Part shown: positions 46,101 through 58,300 of the stretch, one piece after another
How positions within the stretch are numbered: position 1 is the first letter of the stretch
Layout of the letters: every line of letters starts with the position of its first letter
Translations under genes and position numbers: made by a program
Assembly (NCBI GenBank): GCA_002104905.1
Contig: MCFE01000264.1
Span: forward strand, 1 to 64,000
Length of the DNA stretch: 64,000 nt
Source of the DNA: Basidiobolus meristosporus CBS 931.73
Lineage: Eukaryota; Basidiobolomycota; Basidiobolomycetes; Basidiobolales; Basidiobolaceae
Direction: 5' to 3'
The notes under the pieces: model-generated
Database searches by the model: none
The model's input: the letters and a program-made list of their open reading frames with translations, nothing else
Told to the model about the DNA's origin: nothing

Positions 46101-47748
46101 TAGCCATTCTCTTGGTTATGCTTCAGCCTAGATGCAGTTTAAGAGTTTTAAGTGCACACTGATTTACCCCAAAGCCTGAGTTTACTCCTCGAAGGAAACG
46201 TTGCACGGTTTCAATCTCAATGCACAGCTGGGAGGGTTAGGCACCACCAGATTAGCATACACAATGGCCGTTCGCCAGCTACCAGTCTGCGTTTTGTGGG
46301 CAAAAGTGTGAATATCATAGTGAATTCGACGGTGCCTGATGTTACAATTATGAATACAGCCCTTGACATAGGGAATATCTGAGTCGGAGTGTGGTGTCAG
46401 ATAGGCCACAAATGCTTTTTCTGATAGCTGATCAGATGGTTGGAATCAATTTCATTGCTAAATTAGAGGCCTTGTGGCCCAGTGTCCCAAGCCAACCTCT
46501 TAATACATCACTTGACGCTCGGCAAGAGTTGTGCATGTGTTATACAACACCCAAACCACTTTGTTGTAGGGTCTCCAAGCATGTTCACAGTTTGTATGGC
46601 CTCCTGGAGCTGATCAAATGCTGATGAACTTCCAATGATAACCAATACAAGAAGCACGTCACTTGGTGCTGAGAGCGATCACGTTTTCGGAGGGTATCTA
46701 ATCATAATTTACTCGCCCACGTTGAGTTGGCGACTTATAAGGGTCAAGATATACCTGCTGAGGAATCGGGCTGCTGATTTTGGGATACCACTTCATTATC
46801 GCCTGGCTCTCAATTTATTTCCGGTGGGCGAGTTGTGCTTTACTTGAGCTTGACAGAGTCTAGGCTCGAAAAGGTTGTTTACTGTTTTTTGCATATATGC
46901 TTAATTGCGTAACCCACATGCAATTCCCATTGGAACGTTACAGAACGAAATGGAAGAAATTAAGCATTTTACGTCCACATCACTAGGATTCGGCAAGTAT
47001 GCTCGAGATGGCCGTTGATTCCCCTGTCGCCTCGATGAAGACCAGGCCAGTTGAGGTTCTTGTGGCCCAGCTGCATACTCATCTATCTTGCAGAATGGTA
47101 TTTGCTTGTAGGAACTAGCATTTCTTCCTATTGGCTTGATGGGGATGATCGGTACTCACTATCAGACATTCGTATCTGCCATCATACAAGGGAGCAATGT
47201 TTTTGCCTTTTCTAAATGCCTGGTCATCAAAATCAGCTTGGAACAACAATTATCGCCATTCGCCGATATCGTGCATTCTCGTGTGCAAGCATTCGATATA
47301 TGGATTTTGACACTGATGATCTCCTGTTTCGTCACCCTTGGTAGCCTATCGCGATCGTTTGGATTGTTCTGTCTAGGTACTTACGCCATGAGGTAATAGG
47401 ATAATAAATCAAGTAAAATCAACCAGATTTTGGCTGAGTGGAAAGGATATTGACCAGATGGATCCTTTTGTACGGTATTTCTCAATTGGGATTCAAAGCT
47501 ATGGTCTGGCTCAATCCAAGGAAATCTGTCGAATCAATGCTGATTTTCGGATTGGATTGACCGGGATTTGTACTATAGGTTATCACTCGCATCTTGTATA
47601 AGATTCTATAGAAATCGAACGTGCGGAATCATTGGCTGTTTTTTTCTGAGCGTTGAATGTTTTAAATAGAGGTGTCATCCGCTCCTTTGAATCTTCGTCA
47701 ATCCACTAGAATTTCTTATTCTTCATTCAAGTGATTCACTAGTTAGCC
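43180..47748. other. Long gene-poor stretch
   Basis: About 4.6 kb upstream of both the PAS/GATA gene (-) and phosphoglycerate mutase (+). Frames such as 45017-45388 (123 codons) lack motifs and family resemblance. TTTAAATA at 47661 may be part of the mutase promoter. No tRNA was recognised. Confidence 0.4.
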
Positions 47749-49281
47749 ATGGTCCAACCCAGAGAAAAGGTCTGCCTCGTTGTTATCGATGGTTGGGGTA
47801 TCTCCCCCGAAGAGTCCCCCAAGGGTGATGCTATCCGCAACGCCGAAACTCCCGTCATGTCCCACTTCGAAAAGGACTACCCATGGACTCCCATTGCCGC
47901 TCACGGTTTGTCCGTCGGTCTTCCCGATGGTTTGATGGGCAACTCCGAAGTTGGTCACTTGAACATTGGTGCCGGTCGTGTTGTCTACCAAGACATCGTC
48001 AGAATTGACTTGACCTTGGAGCGCAAGGAATTCATCAAGACCCCCAACATTGCCAAGTCCTTCGAAACCGCCAAGAACGGTAACGGTAGACTCCACTTCC
48101 TCGGTCTTGTCTCCGATGGTGGTGTCCACTCCCACATCAAGCACTTGTTCGGTCTTGTTGAAGCCGCCAAGGAGTACGGTGTTCCCGAAGTTTACATTCA
48201 CTTCTTCGGTGATGGTCGTGACACTGCCCCCAAGTCTGCCACCAAGTACATGAAGGAACTTCTTGAATTCTTGGCCAAGGAGAACTACGGTAGCGTTGCC
48301 ACCGTTTGCGGTCGTTACTACGCTATGGACCGTGACAAGCGTTGGGAACGTATCCAACTTGCCTTCGATGGCCTTGTCAGCGGCAAGGGCGAGAAGACCG
48401 ATGATGTCCTCAAGACCATTGAGGAGAGATATGCTCAAAACGAAACCGATGAGTTCCTCAAGCCCATCATTGCTAACGAGAACGGTCTCATCAAGGATGA
48501 CGATACCCTCTTCTTCTTCGATTACCGTTCCGACCGTATGCGTGAAATCACCCAGGCTTTCGGTATCCAACCCACTCCTTTCGACTCTGTTGTCCCCAAG
48601 AACTTGAAGATCTTCACCATGACCCAATACAAGGCTGACTATCCCTTCGAGGTTGCCTTCCCTGCCCAAACCATGGACAACGTTTTGGCTGAATGGCTCG
48701 CCGCCAAGAAGATTCCTCAATGCCACATTGCTGAAACCGAGAAGTACGCCCACGTTACTTTCTTCTTCAACGGTGGTTGCGAAACCCAATTCGAACTTGA
48801 GGAGCGTCGCTTGATCCCCTCCCCTCGTGTTGCCACTTATGACTTGAAGCCTGAGATGAGCGCCAGAGGTGTCGGTGAGAAGGTTGCCGAGGAGATTGCC
48901 ACCGAGAAGTTCCCCTTCGTCATGTGCAACTTCGCTCCTCCCGATATGGTTGGCCACACTGGTGTGTATGAGGCTGCCGTCAAGGGTGTTCAAGCCACTG
49001 ATGAGGCCATTGGTATCATCTATGAAGCCTGCAAGAAGCACGGTTACATTCTCTTCATTACCGCTGACCACGGTAACGCCGAGAAGATGATCTCTGAGGA
49101 GGGTGGACCATACACCGCCCACACCTGCGCCCCCGTTCCTTTCACCATGACCAGCAACAAGTACAAGTTCGTCAAGGAACAAGGTGCTCTCTGTGACGTC
49201 GCTCCTACCATCCTTCGTGTCATGGGTCTTGATGTCCCCGCCGACATGACTGGCAAGTCTCTTCTTGATGAATCTGCTTAA
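47749..49281 (+). CDS. 2,3-bisphosphoglycerate-independent phosphoglycerate mutase
   Basis: Glycolytic enzyme that interconverts 3- and 2-phosphoglycerate in the cytosol using two metal ions and a phosphoserine. Single exon, 510 residues, the normal length. The phosphatase-domain metal and Ser motifs are VVIDGWG and MGNSEVGHLNIGAGR (nucleophile Ser at about residue 66). The transferase domain shows LVSDGGVHSH, FGDGRDTAP, GRYYAMDRD and FFDYRSDRMRE. C-terminal metal ligands are CNFAPPDMVGHTG and FITADHGNAE. All catalytic residues are present. Codon use is extremely biased (CCC, GCC, CGT, AAG), implying very high expression. This bias alone keeps an antisense frame open across the whole gene. 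Confidence 0.98.
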   Translation: MVQPREKVCLVVIDGWGISPEESPKGDAIRNAETPVMSHFEKDYPWTPIAAHGLSVGLPDGLMGNSEVGHLNIGAGRVVYQDIVRIDLTLERKEFIKTPNIAKSFETAKNGNGRLHFLGLVSDGGVHSHIKHLFGLVEAAKEYGVPEVYIHFFGDGRDTAPKSATKYMKELLEFLAKENYGSVATVCGRYYAMDRDKRWERIQLAFDGLVSGKGEKTDDVLKTIEERYAQNETDEFLKPIIANENGLIKDDDTLFFFDYRSDRMREITQAFGIQPTPFDSVVPKNLKIFTMTQYKADYPFEVAFPAQTMDNVLAEWLAAKKIPQCHIAETEKYAHVTFFFNGGCETQFELEERRLIPSPRVATYDLKPEMSARGVGEKVAEEIATEKFPFVMCNFAPPDMVGHTGVYEAAVKGVQATDEAIGIIYEACKKHGYILFITADHGNAEKMISEEGGPYTAHTCAPVPFTMTSNKYKFVKEQGALCDVAPTILRVMGLDVPADMTGKSLLDESA

Positions 49282-51329
49282 ATGTAGGCAATTCACCTTA
49301 GATTATATAATGAATATAAACCTCGATGTAAATCCTGTTTCTAAAATAATTCAGTGAAAATAAAGTACAATTATGTATACATAAACTCTGGAAACGTCAT
49401 CTCACAGGATGCCCAATTGCAGAACAATGCCATTGCATGAATGGGTAGGCGCATTCAGTTAGGGAGGTCGAAATTTCCTCGAATTGGGAACCCGAGGTTG
49501 CTTGGTCAACGGTAAGATTTTAGGAAGCTCATTGGCCCATTGCCCAACACCGAATCTTCATAGTTCTACCAAATGGGTTTCAATCGGTTCATGCAGCTCC
49601 GTATTGAACAAGATCATGGGAATGGATAATTTGTGCCATGTCATTATCCAACTTGAGCGCCTAGACAGTATCGGTAATGGTATCTAGAGCAAGGGCTGCT
49701 GTAAGCATGGCCTTCAAGCCAGACCAGTTTGTCCCAAAAAACCCACTCATGGGGGAGTTGCTTGTGATTGCGCTCTGGAATCGCCAAGCTGATTGAACAT
49801 CAGGGGGGTGATCCCACTTGATTGAAGTACCTTTTGTGTACCCCGGTACCAAAAGAATTGAGCTCGGCTGTACATTTTTCAATCAGATCAAACGAAGTAT
49901 GAGCTGGTTGTCAATGATACATGAGTCAGGTACTGGTGATGTTACTCGACACACTCAACAGGATTAATCTATATATCCATTGGGGTTTGGGTGCAACATG
50001 CATGGATATTTCATTAACAAAGATGAAAGGTCAACACAATGACATCATTGGGGTATCTGTTAAACCAAACATGGCTTTCACGTCGAGTCTGACTTTATGC
50101 TCATTGATCCAGACTGCCTGCACGGGAAGATGGCCCCTTCTCGCACCCATGATGTACATGTATCCCTAACAACAGGCTCTAATTCGCATTAGGCAGCCGA
50201 CAACTTGCGACTCTACCTCGGTTATAGACTATAGCATTAGGATGGGTGGCATTCCCTCATTAGGGGTGCCATGGTTGATGGTCAGGGGTGCGAGCCATCA
50301 CACTTGAGATGGCTTTACCAACAGAGTTGAGGGCTGTACATTTCCAAATGAGTTCGGAGTGGGCCTGATTTGGCAAGAGCCGGCGTTTTCCTGAAAAGGA
50401 GACAGCTGGGCTTCAGGCGATATGGCGAAGTGTGTGGGCTCACCCTTCACACGTTCTAATAGCATACTGCATGATGCTACCAAGATGTTGTCAACAGCTC
50501 ATAGTAGCTTTGTCACGATGTTCGGCTCACTCAATGCGAGTACGATTGGTTTGATCTCATTTGGTGGTGTTCAGCCTAGGCCGTGGCAAGTCCATTCCCC
50601 GGCTTTATCGATACTGGCGGGGTCGCAGTAATCTACTTTGTCAAGCCAAGGGATGGGCCACTGGGTGATTTCCAACAATCGTATATACTGAGCCTCAGGA
50701 TTTTCCCTTCCAAAATGGGTAACGGATTGTTTTGGCGAATTTTCACCAGTGAGCCAATCTTACGCGCTCATGTGGATTGTCGTTAAATTAACTGCTATTA
50801 TTACGAGCAACAGCGGCATGAATCGCCCTTCCTCACGGTGCACCTGAATTAAAATCGACCAAGCGTGTCCTTTTTGGATTCCAATCGTGATGGCTGTGGC
50901 ACACACAAAATTAAGCACGCATGGTTTGAAGTGGAATGCACCGTGGCCTGCTCCATGGTGGCAGTACGCAAATAGAAACGCGCCACCCATTGGTTCCAGT
51001 CCTCACCAACAAGTCGTATGGAGACCGAACATCTGTGATATGAAGAGTGGCGCATCCTGTGGCAAATCCAAAGATGGATATTGTTGGCAGAATTTCATAT
51101 AGTTGCCACCCAAGTAGATCAGCTCCGTCCGATTAACCTCCAGACGGTTCGCAAACTCATTAGAGATCAAATGGCTGATTGACCTCGCTAAATGAATCTG
51201 TAGCAATAAGCGTAGCTAACGAAAGCCGCCTTTCCTTTTTCCTCTTGTTTAATTTATTCTCGTCTACATGAAGCGGTAATGAAATCGAGTCCCGGCGAGT
51301 ATACTTCATGGAAGCGCCAAACGTCGAGG
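49282..51329. other. Intergenic region
   Basis: Between phosphoglycerate mutase and chitinase. GGCTGTACATTT occurs near 49,866 and again near 50,333 within weakly similar surroundings, perhaps an old duplication. No supported gene. Confidence 0.4.
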
Positions 51330-51337
51330 TATAAAAG
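51330..51337 (+). promoter_or_regulatory. TATA box of the chitinase gene
   Basis: TATAAAAG 51 bp before the ATG at 51388. It shows that transcription should begin near 51,360, so the in-frame TTG at 51340 is not the start. Confidence 0.6.
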
Positions 51338-51387
51338 AGTTGTGCCATTCGACCCTCTCACTAGACCCATACCACCCTCAACAAAAC

Positions 51388-53207
51388 ATGATAGTTCCTC
51401 GTTTGCTTGCTGTGCCGAGTTTTTTGGCCGGAATTCACATGGTTTCGGCGTTCGACGAAAAGTGCGATACGAATTTCGTCACATACTGGGGACAGAACTC
51501 CTTTGGTATTGCCAATGCCGATAGAGGCAAATGGGAGAGGTCTCTGGGTTCCTACTGCAATGACGATTCTCTAGACGTGATTAATCTAAGCTTCATGAAT
51601 ATTTTCAATGCGGGAACACCATCTCCGCCCGTGATCAATCTCTCCTTTCATTGTGAGAGCAATCCCTTCCCTGGGACTTCGCTCTTTAGTTGTCCGGACA
51701 TCGGGAAGGACATCGAGTACTGCCAGTCGAAAGGGAAAAAGATCATCATATCTCTCGGCGGTGCTACCGGCTCATATGGATTCAACAACGACGCTGATGC
51801 GATCGGGTTTGCTCAAACAGTTTGGGATCGATTCCTTGGTGGCTCCTCGAATGAGCGCCCTTTCGGCGAAGCCAAACTAGACGGGATTGATCTTGATATC
51901 GAGGGAGGAAGTGGCAATGGATATAGTGCCTTTATCAAGGCCCTCCGCGAACTATACGACAAGGATGCCAGCAAAAAGTACTACATCACGGGGGCGCCGC
52001 AATGTCCTTTCCCCGACATATTCTTGGGTCCTGCGCTAAACGATGCCTGGTTCGATATGGTATTTGTTCAATTCTACAACAACTACTGCTCGGTCAGCAA
52101 CCCTGGCCAATTTAATTTCGGTGACTGGGATACCTGGGCCACCACGAAGTCCATCAACAAAGACGTGAAGATCTACCTTGGTGTTCCGGGTGCCCAAACT
52201 GCCGCCAGTATGGGATATCTGCCGGCTTCTCAACTTGAGCCAATTATCGACGACATCCGAGCAAAATATCCCTCCTTCGGCGGTGTGATGGCCTGGGACG
52301 CTTCCTCTTCGGATATGAACGTGGAGAATGGGGCTAGTTTCGCCCAATTAATCAAGGGCAAGTTAAAAGCCTCTCCCAAATGTGGGGGTCAACCCGGCCC
52401 AAGCTCTCAGAAACCAGCCACATCTGCCGATCAGTCAACCAGTCCCTCGTTATCATCTAGTTCTACGACAGAGCAATCCTCCAAGCCGTCACCTAGCACC
52501 TCCACAACTCAAGCTTCCGAACCATCGCCAGTAGCAACCGCACCGAGCCAGGAGTGCCCTGTTGAAGGAGCTCCATGTTCAGAAAACGAAACCGGCTGCA
52601 ATGGATACAACTATGCTTCATGTTTGAATGGTAAGTAACGTTTAATTTGGCCGGCAATGTTGAGCGCGTATTGAGTTATTCTACACGTATAGGCCAATGG
52701 ATACTGCGCCCATGTAGTACAGATCAATCACTCTACTGTGCAAAAGGCAGCTCTGGCGTCTATTGTGACTGGGCGGCTGGGAAAAATGTTCAATCGTGCG
52801 GGGCGCCTAATGGCTTGATCCGCAGACGATTCGTTGCTGAGGAGGCCCAAGTCCAAGCCAAAGAGAACAGAAACATCATGATTGATTTTGTGGAGGACGC
52901 GGCTGATGCCTCTGAGAAGGAGTTTATCACTCTATTACGAATTCGCAGCACAACAAACTCCCCAATCTCGAATGCCTGGCAGGTCAAGTTCGCCATCCCT
53001 GAGAACGAGGTCGTCACCAGGATCAGTCGCGGACAGTATACCCAGGATGGCTCGATGGTGACATTAAAGAGCAACCCCTCCGAGGAATCCGATCAAAACA
53101 TGGCCATCCTGATTGTGGTCAGGGGAAATATCATTTCACAGCCTCGCCCAATCCTCAACAACAACCGACCAGGCCAGGCACAGTTTGAAGATCTCGGATC
53201 AGTCTAG
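51388..53207 (+). CDS. Secreted GH18 (class III) chitinase with C-terminal chitin-binding-type region
   Basis: An extracellular endochitinase for wall remodelling or chitin use. Exons: 51388-52630 and 52693-53207, giving 585 residues. The first ATG gives MIVPRLLAVPSFLAGIHMVSA, a signal peptide. The GH18 barrel (about 25-325) contains YWGQNS, KIIISLGG and the catalytic DGIDLDIE (residues 165-172, Glu as proton donor). A Ser/Thr/Pro linker (about 335-388) is probably O-glycosylated. A Cys-rich module (about 390-450, CPVEGAPCSENETGCNGY to YCDW) resembles CBM19 and is split by the intron. The last part (about 460-560, with NAWQVKFAIPENE and ISRGQYTQDGSMVTL) looks like a beta-sandwich domain of the kind found at chitinase C-termini in zygomycete-type fungi. 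No GPI signal is seen. Confidence 0.95.
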
Positions 53208-53861
53208 TGACCGAGTCAAGTGCCACCGAAGTCCCTCAAGGGTATCGCCCTGCACTATACCTCTGTTACCCCTCCCATAGTTTTGGAGTTTTTTAATTGT
53301 TGGTCTCTAATGTATACTAATAAATATCTGCCCTATACGTTTTAAACGTCTGTTCCCAGTTTTTCACGTGAACCTCAACGACGGCCGGGTTTTTGGTTTC
53401 TCCGCATTCAAACAGCATTCTACCAGATAGCTGTGTGCCAACATCTTTCGGTAGGATTGGTGTGAGTCAATGCCTCAATCATCACTAAGGAGCCATAGAG
53501 AGTGAAATGAGTATAATTCAGATGAGGAGGGTTCGCCAGCATCGATCTCAAACTCCAATTTACCCTGCGATGGCCCAAGCAATTGCAATGAATGCTATGC
53601 CAATCCAAGATCCTAAATTCGAAATTCTAATCGAGTCGGTACGTCTCTCCCAGCTCCCCAAGGGTTGGAGTTCGTTAGTGTCGACGAACCTAATCAAATT
53701 TACAAAGGCTGATGCAACCGATCCACTTTCAAGACGGTCCATCGTTGGGTGCTGGATATGTTGCAATTAGTTAGTAAGCCACCCGATTAGTACAACTAGA
53801 TTATGCTTGTGCAATTGATTGGTCTTTAATGCAGTCAAAATATCTTTCACTTCCTCAAAAA
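53208..53861. other. Intergenic region
   Basis: 3' flank of the chitinase gene, with AATAAATAT near 53320. Short unsupported frames only, then repeats begin. Confidence 0.45.
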
Positions 53862-54293
53862 TTCCTTGACTTACACACATACATACATACTCACCTAACT
53901 TGGTCACTTGGGTCATAGTCTAGAATCATGGAGAATTGTGGCCAAATTCCTTGTTGGGATTTACTTGGAATATTTTGTACAAAACATCAGGTACCCAGAA
54001 CATGAAAAATGTTGAAGTTGCCCAAACAGCCCCAAACTTTGTAGACATGCTTTTGGGACATTCCTAAACATGGTCTATGGGTTTGCTCTGCCCAGACCAT
54101 ACAAAAGTATAAATATTACTTTTACACTCAATGTCTTATTAAGTGAAAACCACAAAATATACTTGTTTTTCCCAATCACCTCCTATAGCTCCAAGCTCTT
54201 AGAGCAGGCTAAGAGTCACATGCTGTTACTCTTGGGAATATCTGCTGCTGGTATTACTGGAGCTGTTTCCTTTGCTGTAATTAGGATGGAAGT
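53862..54293 (+). mobile_element. Remnant of a copia element: LTR plus start of gag
   Basis: A diverged LTR in sense orientation runs from about 53862 to 54205 (CACCTAACTTGGTCACTT, TATAAATATTACTTT, CCACAAAATATACTTG). It is followed by about 75 bp that resemble the first gag codons of the intact element (SAAGITGAVSFA against SATAITGIFPSA). An oppositely oriented LTR starts at 54294, so this is a broken 5' end. A short ACATAC microsatellite lies near 53,875. Confidence 0.65.
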
Positions 54294-54640
54294 TGTTGTA
54301 ACAGTTTTGGAGATAGTGGAAGTAATTGGGAGTGCAAGTAGATTATGTGGTTTTCACTTAGCAACTTACTGAATGTAAAAGTGATACTTATACTTTTACA
54401 TGGTCTTGGAAAAACAAACATGTAAAATATGCTCAGAAAGGTCCCAAGAGCATGTGAGTAATGTTTGGGGTTCTTGGGATTACTCTGAAATTTCATGTTC
54501 TGAGTCCCTGCAATTTAGTGAAAATACTCTGAGCAAATCCCACCAGGGAACTAGGTTAGAATTTGTGAAGATTTGTAGGTAGTGATCTATGTGACTAAGT
54601 TAGGTGCATTCTTGATTATCTTATAAAAATGTAGTAGGGG
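54294..54640 (-). repeat. Degenerate copia LTR
   Basis: Begins TGTTGTAACAGTTTTGGAG and keeps LTR order (GTGGTTTTCACTTA, GGTCCCAAGAGCATG, GTGACTAAGTTAGGTG), but the last part is lost or changed. Confidence 0.75.
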
Positions 54641-54646
54641 ATTTCT

Positions 54647-54994
54647 TGTTGTAAAAGTCCTGGAGATATTAGAAGTGATTGGGAGAACATATAGAATATA
54701 TAGATTTCACTCAATGATATAGTGAATGAAGCAAAATATTTGTACTTTTACATGGTCTTGGCATGAAAGACATGCAGAATAGGCTTAGAAAGGCTCCAAG
54801 AACATTTGTGCAAAGTTTAGGGCAGTTTGAGAAACTTTGAGAATTTTCATATTCTGGGTACCTGCTATTTTTGTTGGAGTATTCCAAGTAAAATCCAACA
54901 AGGAATTTGATTAGTATTCTCTAAGATTTGTAGGTAATGATTTAAGTAACTAGTTCAGGAAAACATGTGGGTAGAATTACCAATTTTTACAACA
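54647..54994 (-). repeat. Older copia LTR with attached internal remnant
   Basis: TGTTGTAAAAG to TTTTTACAACA, 348 bp, about the same length as the intact LTRs but clearly diverged. Bases 54995-55036 (CTGAATAGTCCTAATTTT at the end) match the extreme 3' end of the copia internal region, so this was the 3' LTR of an earlier element. Confidence 0.85.
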
Positions 54995-55036
54995 TTGCCA
55001 CTGATTTAATTGTTCTTACTGAATAGTCCTAATTTT

Positions 55037-55384
55037 TGTTGTAAGAGTCTTGGAGATATTGGAAGTGATTTGGAGAACAAGTAGATTATGTGGTTTTCAC
55101 TTAATGATTTATTGAATGTAAAAGTAGTATTTATACTTTTACCTAGTCTTGGCATTAAAACATGTAGAATAGGTTAAGGAAGGTCCCAAGAGCATGTGTG
55201 CAAAGTTTGGGGCTGATTGGACAACTTTGAGAATTTTCATGTTCTGGATACCTGGCATTTTGGTGAAAATATTCTAAGTAAATCCCAACAAGGAATTTGG
55301 TCAGTATTCTCTAGGATTTGAAGGTGATGATCTAAGTGACTAAGTTAGGTGAATATTTAGGTGGAAATACAAACTTTTACAACA
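55037..55384 (-). repeat. 3' LTR of the intact copia element
   Basis: 348 bp, bounded by TGTTGTAA and TTACAACA (an 8-bp inverted terminal repeat with TG..CA ends). Directly preceded, in element sense, by the polypurine tract. Confidence 0.95.
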
Positions 55385-55395
55385 CTCCCACTCAG
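55385..55395 (-). other. Polypurine tract of the copia element
   Basis: CTGAGTGGGAG on the element strand lies between the pol stop codon (TAG, 55398-55396) and the 3' LTR, so the coding frame abuts the plus-strand primer with no spacer. Confidence 0.75.
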
Positions 55396-58300
55396 CTAAA
55401 TGCTCATACTGACTAGTCCTAATTTTGACCTAAGATATTCAAACTTGTCTCTAGCTAATGGTTTGGTAAATATGTCTGCAATCATTTCATCTGTAGGACA
55501 GTAAACTAAGCTAACTAAGTTATTCTCTATAGCTTCACGTATGAAATGATGTCTAATATCTATGTGCTTGGTTCTAGCATGAAAAGTTGGATTTCTACCT
55601 AATTGTATACATCCTTGATTATCTTGAAATAAAGTAATAGGCGTTTTTTGACATAGGCCTAAATCTGTAAATAGCTTTCTTAACCACATTGCTACTTTTG
55701 TAGCTTCACAGGCTGCCATATACTCTGCCTCTGTGGTGGAAAGTGCTACGGTTGGTTGCTTTCTTGAATTCCATGAAATTGCTCCTTTACAGTAAAGAAA
55801 AGTGTATTCTGTGGTGGATCTTCTGTCTTCTAAATTTTGTCCCCAATCAGCATCAGAGTATCCCACAAGATCCTGTTCTGAATCCTTATAAGTGTATCTT
55901 AAGCAGATATCAGCAGTTCCTTTTAGGTATCTAAAAATCCGCTTAACTGCCGCAATATGATCAGATCCATAATTTGGATTATGTTGGCTGACAACTCCCA
56001 CTGAATATGAGATATCTGGATGTGTTCCAAGCATGATATACATCAGACTGCCGACCATAGATTGATAAGGAAAGTCAGGGCTTTCAGATGGCACCAAGCT
56101 CTCTTGATTTGGTTGAGTTTTGACCAAGTTAAGGTTTGTCTCCATTGGGGTAGCTGCCGGTTTACAGTCTTCCATTTTGTACTTCTTTAGTATATCTTGA
56201 ATATACTTGGATTGGCTTAGGGTAATAGTCTGGGTACTTCTGTCTATGGAGAACTTAATCCCTAAGTAGTAACTAAGTTCTCCTAAATCAGACATCTTGA
56301 ACTCCTTAGATAGGCTGGATTTAGTCTCTTCCAATGTTTCTAGGTTATTGGCGACTATAATAAGATCATCCACATATAGAGCTAATATAACTGGATTTGC
56401 TCTATCTGGCTTATAGTATATACTATAGTCAGCATTACTTCTTTTGAAACTCAAAGATTCCAAATATGAATCTATCTTGCAATTCCAGGCTCTCAGTGAT
56501 TGTTTGAGACCATATAGTGACTTTTTAAGCTTGCAGACCAAATGGGGGTTATTTTGGTCAACAAACCCATCAGGCTGGTCCATATACACGTCCTCATCAA
56601 GTTCTCCATTCAAAAATGCAGTTTTTACATCAATTTGATGAATAAAAAACTTATATTTGGCTGCAATAGCCAATATTAATATGATGGAATTAAACTTGGC
56701 TACCGGTGCAAAGGTCTCAGTATAGTCAAGTCCTTTTGTTTGAGAGTATCCTTTGGCTACAAGTCTTGCTTTGTATCTTTCAATTGTACCATCAGACTTG
56801 TATTTTGTCTTGAAGACCCATCTGCATCCAATTGATTTTTTGACTATGTCCCAAGTTTGATTTTCCATCAGGGCCTGATATTCCTCAGTCATTGCAGATC
56901 TCCAAAACTTTGTCTGAGGGCTATTTAGGGCCTCTTTTACAGTCTGGGGCTCATCAATATGGACTGCATAGGCATAGGCTAAGTTTGTACCCTCATTAAT
57001 ATAGTAATTCGGGCTATTTCTTGTCCAATTGGATCTCCGGGCATTTGATACTGGAATGATCACTTCTGGGATATTCCTGGGCACTGATTCTGGCTGAACC
57101 ACAGTTGTAGAGTCCTCTGGAGTGAAAAAATTTTCATTGTTTTGCTCTGATTCAATCCTGACAATTGGTGGACTTGAGATCAGATTTTTGTCATCATCTG
57201 ATGTCATTTTTTGTGAAAATTTTGAATTTTCATCAAACAACACATCCCTGGACTTGATCAGCTTCTTTGCTTTGGTATTGTAGAGTCTGTATGCCTTACT
57301 CTCATTGCAGTAGCTCAATAATATACATTTTACACTTTTTGGCTCAAATTTTGACTGATTTCCGGCCAGTTTTTTGGCATATGCTGTACACCCAAATATT
57401 CTTAGATGTTCTGCACTTGGTCTGTATCCATACCATGCTTCAAATGGAGTAGAATCAACAAGTATTCTGTTATAACTCCTATTTTTAAGATATACAGCAG
57501 TGGCAACTGATTCCGCCCAAAAATCATAGGATAATTTTTGATCATGGATCATACATCTTGCCATATCAATTATTGATCTGTTAGCTTGTTCTGCTACTCC
57601 ATTTTGCTGTGGGGAGTATGGTACAGTAGTCTCTTGCTTTATCCCATGAATTTTGCAGAAGTGGATGAAGAGTTTGGAGGTATATTCTCCACCATTGTCA
57701 GAGCGTATTTTCTTGATTTTTTCACCAGTTTCTCTCTCCACCATGGCTTTAAACTCCCTGATCTTAGACAGAGCTTCTTCCTTTCTCTCCATGAAGTAGA
57801 CCCATGTGTATCTTGTATAATCATCAATAAAAGTGATTAAATACTTCATCCCGCCTAAGGATAAATTTTGCATAGGTCCACACAGATCTGAGTGAATTAG
57901 ATCTAATTTTTTCTTAGTTTTGATTAACCCAGAACTCTTAAACGGTTGTCTGGCTTGTTTCCCATATATGCAGGCTTCACAGTGCTCCAAATTAGCTGGG
58001 GGATCAATTTTCACTCCAGAAATTAGCTGATCTTTGATCATTTTACGCAAATAATCAAAATTGATGTGTCCAAATCTCCTGTGCCAAAGCATTGGTGTTT
58101 CTTCATTTAAGTTACTTATATTGGCTTCCAAATATGATGGAATATAAGTCAACCTGTATAGATTCTGATCTCTGATGCCCAAAGCAATATGAGCACCATT
58201 TTGATCAGTGATCCTGCATCCAGAATTGTCAAAACTGAAACTGAGTCCTTCTGCTGTGGCCTTGCTTACAGAGAGTAGGTTCTTGGCTATTTCTGGTACA

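Noticed and set aside
47743-49296. A 517-codon open frame antisense to the whole phosphoglycerate mutase gene
   Set aside because: It mirrors the codon register of a very strongly codon-biased gene. The biased codons do not produce stop codons when read in reverse. Its Gly/Val/Leu-rich sequence has no family resemblance.
49661-50483. Shared NVQPS..LL peptide in two minus-strand frames near 49.86 and 50.33 kb
   Set aside because: The similarity is limited to about a dozen bases plus weak context, not enough to call a gene or a repeat family.
51340-51387. Chitinase start at the TTG at 51340
   Set aside because: Not an ATG, and it lies 3 bp past the TATA box. The ATG at 51388 gives a proper signal peptide.
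54070-54372. Frames such as PRPYKSINITFTLN and similar ones near 24,421 and 32,489
   Set aside because: These are translations of copia LTR sequence, not genes.
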